Shown piece after piece: positions 37,447-45,483 of a stretch of DNA of 64,000 bases (the first letter of the stretch is position 1; the number at the start of each line of letters is the position of its first letter). Below the pieces are notes generated by a model. That model was not told the DNA's origin and did no database searches. It saw only the letters and a list, made by a program, of their open reading frames with translations. Origin of the DNA: Defluviimonas sp. SAOS-178_SWC (GTDB lineage: Bacteria; Pseudomonadota; Alphaproteobacteria; Rhodobacterales; Rhodobacteraceae). The position numbers and the translations under genes were made by a program. The stretch spans positions 3,024,001 through 3,088,000 of the forward strand of contig NZ_CP156081.1 of assembly GCF_039830135.1 (NCBI RefSeq), in the 5' to 3' direction.

Positions 37447-37803
37447 TCAGGCCGGAACCGGGGGACCCCTTGCGCGCAGGGCCGGCGTCGAGCGCGTCGC
37501 GCGGGTGACGGCGGCGTCGGGAGCGATCGCCCTGGGGGCCGCTTCCGGACGCGTCAGGTCTGGAAGGGCCAGATCCAGAGCCGCCAGAAGCGCAGGCGCG
37601 AGATCGGGGCAAAGATGCGCCTTGCCGGTCGGCTGGCCATTCTCGTCTCGCGTGAACTGGACGAGTCCGCCGCCGGAGCAGAGTACGATCGCCGCGCCAC
37701 CGGCGCGGGTCTGGCCGCGCGCCGCCGCCGCGACAAGGCTCATCCCGCCGATGGCGATCATCAGCAGGGCAAGAATCGCGGAACGGGCGGACTGCCGGAT
37801 CAT
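37447..37803 (-). CDS. Small exported protein, possibly DUF2946-like
   Basis: The 118-residue product has an N-terminal signal-anchor (LALLMIAIGGMSLVAAAA) and two cysteines in IVLCSGGG and HLCPDL, then a Pro/Ala-rich tail. The layout and position just upstream of a PCu(A)C gene resemble DUF2946 proteins of copper operons, but I cannot confirm the family from sequence alone. Confidence 0.6.
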   Translation of the reverse strand: MIRQSARSAILALLMIAIGGMSLVAAAARGQTRAGGAAIVLCSGGGLVQFTRDENGQPTGKAHLCPDLAPALLAALDLALPDLTRPEAAPRAIAPDAAVTRATRSTPALRARGPPVPA

Positions 37804-37856
37804 GGTGCCGTCTTACGCCCCGGCATCACTGATGGGAACAGGTCAAAACGAAGCGA

Positions 37857-37872
37857 CCCCGCCGAGGCGGGG
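37857..37872 (-). terminator. Intrinsic terminator of rpmB
   Basis: CCCCGC (37857-37862) and GCGGGG (37867-37872) form a hairpin with a CGAG loop. On the minus strand the stem is followed by a T-rich stretch ending in GTTTTGACC, 29 bases past the rpmB stop. Confidence 0.7.
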
Positions 37873-37900
37873 CCGTACCGTTTGTCCAAGGCGCGCCGGA

Positions 37901-38185
37901 TCAGGCGGCTTGCGACTTGGCGATGTCCTTCTTGATCTTCAGCGCCTTCGCGGACAGCTCATCGTCCTTCGCCTTGGCGAGGAAGGCGTCGAGCCCGCCG
38001 CGATGATCGACCGAGCGCAGCGCGGCGGCCGAGATCTTCAGCTTGAACGACTGGCCGAGCGCATCCGAGATGAGCGTGACATCGTTCAGGTTCGGCAGGA
38101 AGCGGCGCCGCGACTTGTTGTTCGCGTGGCTCACGTTGTTGCCCGTCATCGGGCCCTTACCGGTCAGTTCGCAAACGCGCGACAT
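37901..38185 (-). CDS. rpmB: 50S ribosomal protein L28
   Basis: The 94-residue product starts [29 protein letters not shown], the diagnostic L28 N-terminus, and continues in the longer alphaproteobacterial form with a C-terminal helical extension ([26 protein letters not shown]). It is a structural component of the large ribosomal subunit and probably monocistronic, with a terminator downstream. Confidence 0.97.
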   Translation of the reverse strand: MSRVCELTGKGPMTGNNVSHANNKSRRRFLPNLNDVTLISDALGQSFKLKISAAALRSVDHRGGLDAFLAKAKDDELSAKALKIKKDIAKSQAA

Positions 38186-38362
38186 GGGGTTCTTCCTTGT
38201 TCTTCGGGCCTCGTGCCCGGCCTCAGGCTAACAGCTATGGGCGCCGCAAAAGCGACGACCCCGAATTCCGTCCGCGCCATGTACGGCCATTGCCGCGCGG
38301 CGTCAAGCGATTCATCCCCGATCCGCCAAGGCTTCTGCAATCGTCCTCAAGGCAGGTTTCAT

Positions 38363-38381
38363 CCCCCTGCCCGGCAGGGGG
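38363..38381 (-). terminator. Hairpin downstream of the ArsR-type regulator gene
   Basis: CCCCCTGC (38363-38370) pairs with GCAGGGGG (38374-38381) with a three-base loop, six bases after the regulator stop on the minus strand. No T-run follows. Confidence 0.4.
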
Positions 38382-38386
38382 GGCGG

Positions 38387-39076
38387 TCAGGCCGCGCCTG
38401 ACGGAAAGGCCCGCGCAAAGGCCCGCTCCCCTTCCGGGGTGAAGGCGATGATACGGGTTCCGGTGAGCCGCCGCGCCCAGCCCTTCGCCTCGATCCCGGC
38501 AAGGTAGGCGCGCCCGAGCCGGCCACCGAGATGGCTGCGCCGCGCGCTCCAGTCGAGGCATTCGCGGCAATGCGGCGGCCGGGCGCGGGCAAAGCTCTCT
38601 GGCGCGATGCCGAAGCCCGCCGCGAAATCCCAGCCGTCCGGGCTGAGCGTCAACCCCTCTGCCCCGGTCACGAGGTGCCCGCGCGCGATCAGGCTGTCGT
38701 ACAGCCGCACCCCCATCTCGCCGGCAAGATGATTGTAGCAGACCCGCGCCCTTCTCAGCGCCGGATCGCGCGGCCCCGGCGCGCGTTTCGGTGCCGGCAG
38801 GTCGCCCGCGAAGCCCATCAAGGCCTCGATCACGGCGGCGGCAGCCTCCGAGGCAAGGCGGAAATACTTGTGCCGCCCTTCCTTGCGCGGCGCTACAAGC
38901 CCGCCGGCCTCAAGCTGCGCCAGATGGCTCGACGCGGTCGGAAGGCCGACGCCGGCCTCGGCGGCGAGTTCGCTCACCGTCAGCGCCTGCCCGCGCATCA
39001 GCGCGACGAGGATGCGCGCGCGCGCCGGATCGCCGATCAGCGCGGCCACGCGGGATATGTTCGGGCCTTCAGTCAT
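38387..39076 (-). CDS. ArsR-family transcriptional regulator
   Basis: The 229-residue protein has an ArsR winged helix at about 1-85 (DPARARILVALMRGQALTVSELAAEAGVGLPTASSHLAQLEAGGLVAPRKEGRHKYFRL). A C-terminal domain includes a cysteine pair in PPHCRECLDW and a predicted second helical domain. It is longer than minimal ArsR proteins, as seen in a subfamily sometimes found near MFS or aldo-keto genes. ATG 39076 is chosen because a perfect inverted repeat lies immediately upstream; ATG 39112 would fall beyond that operator. Confidence 0.85.
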   Translation of the reverse strand: MTEGPNISRVAALIGDPARARILVALMRGQALTVSELAAEAGVGLPTASSHLAQLEAGGLVAPRKEGRHKYFRLASEAAAAVIEALMGFAGDLPAPKRAPGPRDPALRRARVCYNHLAGEMGVRLYDSLIARGHLVTGAEGLTLSPDGWDFAAGFGIAPESFARARPPHCRECLDWSARRSHLGGRLGRAYLAGIEAKGWARRLTGTRIIAFTPEGERAFARAFPSGAA

Positions 39077-39077
39077 A

Positions 39078-39106
39078 GTTCGGTCATAACCGAAGCATGA
39101 CCGAAC
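39078..39106. promoter_or_regulatory. Inverted-repeat operator at the ArsR-type gene start
   Basis: GTTCGGTCAT (39078-39087) and ATGACCGAAC (39097-39106) form a perfect ten-base inverted repeat with a nine-base spacer. An overlapping smaller palindrome TTCGGT-CATA-ACCGAA lies within it. Its position one base upstream of the regulator start fits autorepression. Confidence 0.65.
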
Positions 39107-39305
39107 ATCCATCGGCTATCCATCCCTCATGCCAAAAAAGGGAAGCTCAATGCCGCGATCGAAGCTTGCGCTCATTCGCGCAGGCCCGCAATGTTGCAGC
39201 TCTGACGGCGCGCGTGGTCGCGGCGCTCCCGTGACGAACTTGCCCCACAGTGCTTCCTTCCATTCCCGCGAATGGATCGCACCATCAAACCGCGGGATCA
39301 AACAG

Positions 39306-40211
39306 CTAGGTTCCGGGCTCCTGCATCTCGGCAAGGATCCAGTCGCGGAAGACGCGGATGGCGGGCGCGTTGCGGCGGCGTTCGGGATAGACGAGGTACA
39401 TCGCGTAATCCTCGGTCCAGAGGATGTCGAAGGGCTGGACCAGATCCCCGCGGGCCAGCTCCGCGCGAAAGAGGCGCGGGTTGAGAAGGCAGGCGCCATG
39501 CCCGGCGATCGCCGCCTGGGCGGTCAGCGCCTGGGTGCCGAAAAGCGTGCCGCCCCCGGCATGGACGCCCGGCGGTTCGACCCCGGCGGCGCGGAACCAC
39601 CCCGCCCACCCCTCGTCGGTCTCGTCGATGCGCGGCAGGGCGAGAAGGTCCGCCGGCCGTTCCGGCCGCCCGTGCCGGGCCACGAAGGCCGGTGAGATCA
39701 TCGGCGCGTAGGTTCCCGGCATCAGGAAATGCGCGGCAAGCCCCGGCCAGACCCCGCGTCCGGCGCGGATCGCCACGGTCGCCTCGCCGCCCAACAGATC
39801 GACGGCGCGGCTTTCAACCTCGACCCGCGTGGTGATCGAGGGATGGGCGATCTGAAACGACCCGAGGCGCGGCGCGAGGAATTGCTGCGCCACCGTGGGC
39901 AGGACCGAGATGACCAGCGTCTCGTCGCGGGCACGGTTCACGTCCGCGAAGGCTAGGCGCAGGATGTCGAACGCCTCGCCCGCGCGTTCGGCAAGCCGAG
40001 CGCCCTCGGCCGTCAGCGTCACGCCGCGTGCCTTGCGGTGGAACAAGGGAAGGCCCGCGCGATCCTCGAGAACCTTGATCTGATAGCTGACCGCCGCCTG
40101 CGTCATGCCCAGTTCCGCGCCCGCCGCGGTGAAGCTGCCCTGCCGCGCCGCGGCCTCGAAGGCGCGAATCGCGGAAAGCGGCGGAAGGTTGGATTTGGCG
40201 CGTTCGGTCAT
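39306..40211 (-). CDS. LysR-family transcriptional regulator (GcvA-like)
   Basis: The 301-residue regulator has an N-terminal winged helix (about 5-65, LSAIRAFEAAARQGSFTAAGAELGMTQAAVSYQIKVLEDRAGLPLF) of the GcvA subgroup and a type-2 periplasmic-binding-like effector domain (about 90-295). It is divergent from a DUF1127 gene. Its ligand and regulon are unknown. Confidence 0.9.
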   Translation of the reverse strand: MTERAKSNLPPLSAIRAFEAAARQGSFTAAGAELGMTQAAVSYQIKVLEDRAGLPLFHRKARGVTLTAEGARLAERAGEAFDILRLAFADVNRARDETLVISVLPTVAQQFLAPRLGSFQIAHPSITTRVEVESRAVDLLGGEATVAIRAGRGVWPGLAAHFLMPGTYAPMISPAFVARHGRPERPADLLALPRIDETDEGWAGWFRAAGVEPPGVHAGGGTLFGTQALTAQAAIAGHGACLLNPRLFRAELARGDLVQPFDILWTEDYAMYLVYPERRRNAPAIRVFRDWILAEMQEPGT

Positions 40212-40320
40212 GACCGTTATTCATAAGCTGTCTTTATGATTGATATCCCGGATTCAATTGGTGTCAAAGCCCTTCTTCGACCAAACTGATAGCCAGAGGA
40301 TTTCACGAAGGAACAGGGCC

Positions 40321-40515
40321 ATGGCCGAAACGACGCTCCATATGCCCTTAAAATCAACAGGTATCGCCAGGGCAATCCTGAAGAAAGTAGCCGCATGGCG
40401 CGAGGCGCGGCGGCTTGACTGGGAATTGCAGGTGGCCGCGCGGCGGTTGGCCGATCTCTCGCCCCACCTTCTCGCAGACATTGGCTTGACTGATGCGTCG
40501 GAGGCGCGGCGCTGA
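40321..40515 (+). CDS. DUF1127 small protein
   Basis: The 64-residue product ends in the DUF1127 signature ([35 protein letters not shown]). DUF1127 proteins are small, often arginine-rich regulators of RNA turnover, phosphate or stress responses in alphaproteobacteria. ATG 40321 gives the expected length. It lies between the LysR gene (divergent, probably its regulator) and the nitrile hydratase operon, and may be co-transcribed with the latter. Confidence 0.85.
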   Translation: MAETTLHMPLKSTGIARAILKKVAAWREARRLDWELQVAARRLADLSPHLLADIGLTDASEARR

Positions 40516-40579
40516 GGCTGGACGGGGGCGCGGAACGGAGCATCTGGACTTCGCCCCCGGCCCGTGGGACGCTGTCGCC

Positions 40580-41194
40580 ATGCCCCATGACGACCACGAT
40601 CACCCGCATTCCCTCCTGCCGCCGGAGCCCGCGCTGCGCGTCAAGGCATTGGAGACGATCCTGACCCGCAAGGGCCTTGTCGATCCCGCCGCGCTCGACG
40701 AGATTCTCGACACCTATGAACGCAAGGTCGGCCCCCATCTCGGCGCCGCCGTCGTCGCCCGGGCCTGGAGCGATGCGGCTTACCGCGAACGCCTTCTCGC
40801 CGATGCCACGGCGGCGATCGCGGAGTTCGGGATTTCGGGCCGTCAGGGCGAACATGTGGTGGCGGTGGAGAATACGCCCGACACCCACAACATGGTCGTC
40901 TGCACGCTCTGCTCCTGCTACCCGTGGCCGCTTTTGGGCATCCCGCCCGCCTGGTACAAATCCGACGCCTACCGCGCCCGCGCGGTGCGCGAGCCCCGGA
41001 AGGTCCTGGCCGAATTCGGCGTGACCCTGCCAGAGGCGCAGCGCGTCCGGGTCTGGGATTCGACGGCCGAGGTCCGATACCTCGTGATCCCGATGCGGCC
41101 CGAAGGGACCGAGGGGCTCGACGAGGCGGCGCTCGCCGCCCTCGTCACCCGCGATTCCATGATCGGCACCGGCCTTCCGGCGGCCCCGGCATGA
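40580..41194 (+). CDS. nthA: Nitrile hydratase alpha subunit (cobalt type)
   Basis: The 204-residue subunit carries the metal-binding claw CTLCSC at residues 108-113. Threonine at the second position is the signature of cobalt-type enzymes; iron-type enzymes have CSLCSC. The flanking residues [23 protein letters not shown] and the downstream [17 protein letters not shown] are typical. The enzyme hydrates nitriles to amides. The His-rich N-terminus ([11 protein letters not shown]) is common. The stop overlaps the beta-subunit ATG. Confidence 0.95.
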   Translation: MPHDDHDHPHSLLPPEPALRVKALETILTRKGLVDPAALDEILDTYERKVGPHLGAAVVARAWSDAAYRERLLADATAAIAEFGISGRQGEHVVAVENTPDTHNMVVCTLCSCYPWPLLGIPPAWYKSDAYRARAVREPRKVLAEFGVTLPEAQRVRVWDSTAEVRYLVIPMRPEGTEGLDEAALAALVTRDSMIGTGLPAAPA

Positions 41195-41862
41195 CGCGCG
41201 TCCACGACTTGGGCGGACGCTGGGGCGACGGGCCGGTGACGCCGGAACCGCAGGGCATGGCGCCCTTCGCCGAGGACTGGCACCGCAAGGCCCTCGCGCT
41301 GACGCTGGCGGCGGGCGGGCTTGGCCAATGGTCGATCGACACGTCACGCCATGCCCGCGAATGCCTCTCACCGAAGGACTATGCGCGGTTCTCCTATTAC
41401 GAGAAATGGATCGCCGCCCTGGCCGACCTTCTCGTCGCCGGGGATCTGGTCACGCGGGAGGAGCTGGCGGAGGGAAGCGCAGGTCCGTCCGCCGCGCATC
41501 CGAAGCTTTTCCGCGCCGACGCCGTGAGCCCGGCGCTGGCCAAGGGCTCACCCTATTCCCGGCCCGGCCCAGTCCCCGCCTTCGCCCCGGGCGACCGCGT
41601 GCGGACGCGCCTGCCCGCGCGAAACATCCATGTTCCGGGCGGGCATACCCGACTGCCCGCCTATGCCGCCGGCCAGACCGGCACGGTGATGCTCCTCCAC
41701 GGCGCCCATGTCCTGCCCGACACCAATGCCCACGGCCTCGGCGAACGGCCCGAACCGCTCTACACCGTCGCCTTTTCCGCAGCCGACCTCTGGGGCGTGG
41801 CCGAGATGGACGGCGACGAGGTCACGCTCGACCTCTGGCAAAGCTATCTGGAACCGGCATGA
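41191..41862 (+). CDS. nthB: Nitrile hydratase beta subunit
   Basis: The 223-residue partner of the alpha subunit has the N-terminal helical part ([36 protein letters not shown]) and the C-terminal SH3-like barrel ([36 protein letters not shown]...[13 protein letters not shown]). It overlaps nthA by four bases (ATGA) and the accessory gene by four bases, so expression of all three is coupled. Confidence 0.95.
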   Translation: MTRVHDLGGRWGDGPVTPEPQGMAPFAEDWHRKALALTLAAGGLGQWSIDTSRHARECLSPKDYARFSYYEKWIAALADLLVAGDLVTREELAEGSAGPSAAHPKLFRADAVSPALAKGSPYSRPGPVPAFAPGDRVRTRLPARNIHVPGGHTRLPAYAAGQTGTVMLLHGAHVLPDTNAHGLGERPEPLYTVAFSAADLWGVAEMDGDEVTLDLWQSYLEPA

Positions 41863-42179
41863 CGGCACCGGCGCCGCCCCGTTTCGACGAACCCTGGCAG
41901 GCGCAGCTTTTCGCCCTGACCGTGGCGCTGAGCGAGGCGGGCCACTTTTCCTGGCCCGATTGGGCTCAAGCCTTCGGTGCGACGCTGAAGCGACACGGCG
42001 CCGACCGTGCGCTCGATGGCGAGGCAGATTACTACGCGGCATGGTTGGAGACGCTGGAGGCATTGCTCGACACGGGCGGTTTCGCGGGGCGGGAAGAGGC
42101 CGGCAGGATTCGCGCGGCGTGGGAGGAGGCCTACCTCACCACCCCGCACGGCGCGCCGGTGCGGCTTCGCAGCGCCTGA
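41859..42179 (+). CDS. Nitrile hydratase accessory/activator protein
   Basis: The 106-residue protein is homologous to the N-terminal half of the beta subunit (FDEPWQAQLFALTVALSEAGHFSWPDWAQAFGATLKRHG). This is the family of cobalt-type activators (P14K/NhlE) that deliver metal by subunit swapping. It follows nthB with an ATGA overlap. No separate P47K-type activator is present, consistent with a cobalt enzyme. Confidence 0.9.
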   Translation: MTAPAPPRFDEPWQAQLFALTVALSEAGHFSWPDWAQAFGATLKRHGADRALDGEADYYAAWLETLEALLDTGGFAGREEAGRIRAAWEEAYLTTPHGAPVRLRSA

Positions 42180-42189
42180 GGCCGGCGCG

Positions 42190-42441
42190 TCAGCCCTCGA
42201 TCCGGAACACCTTGTCGCGCGCGGTATCGCCCCGGATCAGCACCAGCCGTGACTTCGCGACCCCAAGCGCCTTGGCCAGAAGCTTGACCACGGCCGCATT
42301 GGCCTTGCCGCCCTCGGGCACCACCGTGACATAGACGCGGATCGCCCCGTCCTCGACCACGATGGCGTTGCGCGAGGCTTTCGGCGTCACCCGCACGGAA
42401 ATCTCGGTGCCTGGTTGGGCAAGATGGCTGAGATCGCTCAT
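42190..42441 (-). CDS. DUF167 (YggU-family) protein
   Basis: The 83-residue protein contains the DUF167 core (RVTPKASRNAIV...VRVYVTVVPEGGKANAAVVKLLAKALGVAKSRLVLIRGDTARDKVFRI). This is a small conserved alpha/beta protein without known function. It converges on the nitrile hydratase operon with a 10-base gap. Confidence 0.9.
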   Translation of the reverse strand: MSDLSHLAQPGTEISVRVTPKASRNAIVVEDGAIRVYVTVVPEGGKANAAVVKLLAKALGVAKSRLVLIRGDTARDKVFRIEG

Positions 42442-42541
42442 CCCTCCTCCTACTCCGGCATCCGGGCCGGTGCCAGAGCGGTGCCGCCTTGCGCCGGGCC
42501 TGCGAATGCGCAAGATCGGCGCCACCTTCAAGGAGACTGCG

Positions 42542-43120
42542 ATGACCGAGCCGAACCTAGCCGCGATGGACTTCTTCCTTGCCCGCCGCTCGCGGCCGGC
42601 CAAGATCCTGCGCCCGCCGGTTCCTTCCGAGGACGCATTGCGCCCGATCCTGACGGCGGCGGCCCGGGTGCCCGATCACGGCAAGCTCGAACCCTGGCGA
42701 TTCCTCGTCCTCGAAAAGCCCGCGCTGACGCGCCTTGCCGGCCTTGCCCGGACAAGGGGGGTCGCGCTCGGCCTCGACCCGGACCGGGTCGAGAAAGGCG
42801 TGCTTCAGTTCAGCGACGCCGACCTTGTCGTCGCCGTCGTCATGGTGCCGCGCCCGACCGACAAGGTGCCCGAGATCGAACAGCTCCTGTCCGCCGGCGC
42901 CGTCTGCCTGACGCTTCTCAACGCCGCTCTCGCCTCGGGTTGGGGCGCCTCGTGGCTGACCGGCTGGGCGGCGCACGACCCGGAGTTTTGCGCGGCCGGG
43001 CTCGGCCTTCACGCGAGCGAGCGGATCGCCGGGCTGATCCATATCGGGACCGAGACCGCGACGCCGCCCGACCGGCCACGCCCGGATCTCGATGCGATCA
43101 CCACCTGGGTCCGGGAATGA
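42542..43120 (+). CDS. Nitroreductase-family protein
   Basis: The 192-residue flavoprotein has the compact YdjA/NfnB-like architecture: FFLARRSRPAKILRPPVPSEDALRPILTAAARVPDHGKLEPWRFLVLE, then AGAVCLTLLNAALASGWGASWLTGW. It should bind FMN and use NAD(P)H. ATG 42542 follows AAGGAGA. Its stop overlaps the start of the next gene by four bases. Confidence 0.92.
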   Translation: MTEPNLAAMDFFLARRSRPAKILRPPVPSEDALRPILTAAARVPDHGKLEPWRFLVLEKPALTRLAGLARTRGVALGLDPDRVEKGVLQFSDADLVVAVVMVPRPTDKVPEIEQLLSAGAVCLTLLNAALASGWGASWLTGWAAHDPEFCAAGLGLHASERIAGLIHIGTETATPPDRPRPDLDAITTWVRE

Positions 43121-43815
43121 TCTTCGGGGATTTCCTGAAGGCGCTCGGCCAGCTCTCCGATCGCCGCTTCCTCAAGGTCGTGGTCCTTGGCGTCGCGCTG
43201 TCGCTCGCGCTGCTCTTCGCCGCCTATGCGGGCTTCGTGCAGATCATCGCCTGGCTCACGCCCGAGACGCTCTCGCTGCCCTGGGTGGGAGAGATCACTT
43301 GGGTGCACGACCTCCTCGGCTGGACCTCTCTCCTCCTGATGATCGGACTTTCGGTGTTCCTGATGGTCCCGGTCGCGTCCGCCTTCACGGGTCTTTTCCT
43401 CGACGAGGTGGCGGGCGCGGTGGAGGACCGTCACTACCCCGCCCTTCCCCCCGCGCCCCGGCAGAAGATCCTCGACGCGGTGATCGACAGCGTGAACTTC
43501 TTCGGCGTGATCGTCGCGGTGAACGTGGTGGCGCTCATCCTCTATGCCTTCGTCGGACCGCTCGCGCCCTTGATGCTCTGGGCGGTGAACGGCTACCTGC
43601 TCGGGCGGGAGTATTTCCAGATGGCGGCGATGCGCCGGCTCGGGCGGAACGGCGCGCGCGACCTGCGCAAGCGCCATGGCGGGCAGATCTGGGTCGCCGG
43701 CATGCTGATGGCTGCGCCCCTGTCGCTGCCGCTCGTCAACCTCGTGATTCCTGTCCTCGGGGCCGCGACCTTCACCCACATGTTCCACCGGCTCAATGGG
43801 GACGGCGCTCTTTGA
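43117..43815 (+). CDS. EI24-domain (CysZ-like) inner-membrane protein
   Basis: The 232-residue protein has about four to five transmembrane segments (near 22-45, 68-92, 140-165, 200-225) and the EI24/CysZ-like motif pattern (GLFLDEVAGAVEDRHYPALPP, LWAVNGYLLGREYFQMAAMRRLG). CysZ is a sulfate channel, but many EI24 proteins have no assigned cargo. It is translationally coupled to the nitroreductase gene. Confidence 0.87.
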   Translation: MIFGDFLKALGQLSDRRFLKVVVLGVALSLALLFAAYAGFVQIIAWLTPETLSLPWVGEITWVHDLLGWTSLLLMIGLSVFLMVPVASAFTGLFLDEVAGAVEDRHYPALPPAPRQKILDAVIDSVNFFGVIVAVNVVALILYAFVGPLAPLMLWAVNGYLLGREYFQMAAMRRLGRNGARDLRKRHGGQIWVAGMLMAAPLSLPLVNLVIPVLGAATFTHMFHRLNGDGAL

Positions 43816-43854
43816 GCGCTCAGATGATAGTCGGTACCCGCAAGCGCAACGACA

Positions 43855-43880
43855 ACGCGAGGCCCGATGAGGCCTCGCGT
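43855..43880. terminator. Terminator hairpin between EI24 and carD genes
   Basis: ACGCGAGGCC (43855-43864) and GGCCTCGCGT (43871-43880) form a perfect ten-base stem with a six-base loop, between two convergent genes. On the minus strand it is followed by TTGTCGTTG. Confidence 0.7.
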
Positions 43881-43903
43881 CAGGAGATGTCAGGTCAGTG
43901 GAA

Positions 43904-44413
43904 TCAGGCCGCGCGCGACAGGAGGACGTCGTCCACCTTCTTCTGCGCGCCCGCCTCGTCGGTGCCGGAGACGGCGGCCACTTCGCGGGTCAGACGTTCC
44001 AGCGCGGCTTCGTAAAGCTGACGCTCCGAATAGGACTGCTCGCGCTGGTCGTCGGTGCGGTGGAGGTCGCGCACGACCTCGGCGATCGCCATCAGGTCGC
44101 CGGAATTGATCTTCTGCTCATATTCCTGGGCCCGACGCGACCACATCGCGCGCTTGACCTTGGCCTTGCCCTTCAGCGTTTCGAGCGCCTTGGTCACCAG
44201 ATCCGGCGAGGACAGCTGGCGCATGCCGATCTCTGTCGCCTTGTGCGTGGGCACGCGCAGGGTCATCTTGTCCTTCTCGAACGAGATGACGAAAAGCTCA
44301 AGCTTCAGCCCGGCGATTTCCTGCTCCTCGACCGCCATGATCTTGCCGACGCCATGCGCCGGATAGACGACGAAATCGTTCGGCCGAAAATCGGTCTTCT
44401 TCGTTTTGCTCAT
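43904..44413 (-). CDS. carD: CarD-family RNA polymerase-binding regulator
   Basis: The 169-residue protein has the N-terminal RNA-polymerase-interacting domain (FVVYPAHGVGKIMAVEEQEIAGLKLELFVISFEKDKMTLRVP) and a C-terminal helical DNA-binding part (MWSRRAQEYEQKINSGDLMAIAEVVRDL). CarD stabilises open complexes at rRNA and other promoters in alphaproteobacteria and actinobacteria. It neighbours fdxA, an S4 protein and a SUV3-like helicase, a familiar alphaproteobacterial order. Confidence 0.95.
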   Translation of the reverse strand: MSKTKKTDFRPNDFVVYPAHGVGKIMAVEEQEIAGLKLELFVISFEKDKMTLRVPTHKATEIGMRQLSSPDLVTKALETLKGKAKVKRAMWSRRAQEYEQKINSGDLMAIAEVVRDLHRTDDQREQSYSERQLYEAALERLTREVAAVSGTDEAGAQKKVDDVLLSRAA

Positions 44414-44714
44414 AAATGCTTCCTCGCAGAGACACTACCGTCATGGCGAAAAAAGAACCCGGGGGTCTCACAACCTCCGTTCAGCGATCCCGTTTTCGCC
44501 TACTTACCCCTTTAGCTGCCGAGCGGGACAGCTTGACGGACAGTTATCCTCATCCATTTGTGTCGTTTGTATAACAGAAAATCGGTCTGTTATAAAGGGC
44601 TGCGACGAACAGTCGCCGCGATTCGGCTCAATCAGCGGTGCGGAAAGCGCTTCGCACCACGAGATTTTTGGCTTGCGGCGGCATGCCAGGCGATTCGCAC
44701 CGGTGCAAATCGAA
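44414..44714. other. carD-fdxA intergenic region
   Basis: The 301-base region holds the carD promoter and the fdxA 3' end. It contains a perfect 9-7-9 inverted repeat at 44570-44594 and a palindromic GCACCGGTGC hairpin just after the fdxA stop (about 44690-44712). No gene was recognised. Confidence 0.6.
44570..44594. promoter_or_regulatory. Perfect inverted repeat upstream of carD
   Basis: TATAACAGA (44570-44578) and TCTGTTATA (44586-44594) are exact reverse complements separated by AAATCGG. Located about 160 bases upstream of the carD start in an AT-rich patch, it may be an operator or promoter-overlapping site for an unknown regulator. Confidence 0.5.
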
Positions 44715-45053
44715 TCAGTCGCCCTCGCCGGGCGTCTCGGAGAAATACTTGTCGAGCTTGCCGGTCTCGCCGTCGCGGGCCTCGGCCTCCGGCAGCGGAT
44801 CCTTGCGCTGGGTGATGACCGGCCACATCTCCGAATATTTCCGGTTGAATTCCACCCATTTCTCGAGATCGGGCTCGGTATCGGGGCGGATCGCATCGGC
44901 CGGGCATTCCGGCTCGCAAACGCCGCAGTCGATGCATTCGTCGGGATGGATGACCAGCATGTTCTCGCCCTCGTAGAAGCAGTCCACCGGGCAGACTTCG
45001 ACGCAGTCGGTGTATTTGCAGGCGATGCAGTTGTCGGTGACGACATAGGTCAT
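44715..45053 (-). CDS. fdxA: 7Fe-4S ferredoxin
   Basis: The 112-residue ferredoxin has [19 protein letters not shown] and [20 protein letters not shown], the arrangement for one 3Fe-4S and one 4Fe-4S cluster (FdxA/FdII type), then the acidic FdxA C-terminal extension ([19 protein letters not shown]). It is an electron carrier. ATG 45053 gives the standard [13 protein letters not shown] start. Confidence 0.96.
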   Translation of the reverse strand: MTYVVTDNCIACKYTDCVEVCPVDCFYEGENMLVIHPDECIDCGVCEPECPADAIRPDTEPDLEKWVEFNRKYSEMWPVITQRKDPLPEAEARDGETGKLDKYFSETPGEGD

Positions 45054-45167
45054 GGGCGGGATCCGGCGTTTCGGTTTCGCAAGACACCTAGCGGCAAGGC
45101 GGGCATCATTCAAGACGCCCGGACGGGAAAGACCGTCGAACCGGCCGGGGCGCGCGCCGGTGGAACG

Positions 45168-45476
45168 TCAGTCCTCCGCCCCTGCTCCGGGCGGAACGGC
45201 ATCGCCCGGCGGCGGATCGAGATCGGCATAAAGCGTCTGGGCCTCGGTCGCGGGACCGCGTCGCGTCCCGCAGGCGAGGATGCGGACGACACGCACCCGG
45301 GCGGCCTGGCGGAAAGTCAGGACGTCGCCGGGCCCGACCGCGCGGCCGGGCTTGGCGATCCGGTCGCCGTTGAGGCGCAGATGACCGGACGAGACGACCT
45401 CGGCGGCAAGGCCGCGGGTCTTGAAGAACCGCGCCTGCCAAAGCCATTTGTCGATGCGGATGCGGTCCTCGGCCAA
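45168..45476 (-). CDS. S4-domain RNA-binding protein (HslR-like)
   Basis: The 102-residue product has an S4 domain (RIDKWLWQARFFKTRGLAAEVVSSGHLRLNGDRIAKPGRAVGPGDVL) as in HslR (Hsp15), which binds the stalled 50S subunit with peptidyl-tRNA. The gene lies 7 bases downstream of the SUV3-like helicase gene on the same strand, so they form an RNA-related operon. Confidence 0.92.
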   Translation of the reverse strand: MAEDRIRIDKWLWQARFFKTRGLAAEVVSSGHLRLNGDRIAKPGRAVGPGDVLTFRQAARVRVVRILACGTRRGPATEAQTLYADLDPPPGDAVPPGAGAED

Positions 45477-45483
45477 GCCCGCC

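Noticed and set aside
39129..39695. 188-codon plus-strand frame overlapping the LysR gene
   Set aside because: Antisense shadow of the LysR regulator with no ribosome binding site and no motif.
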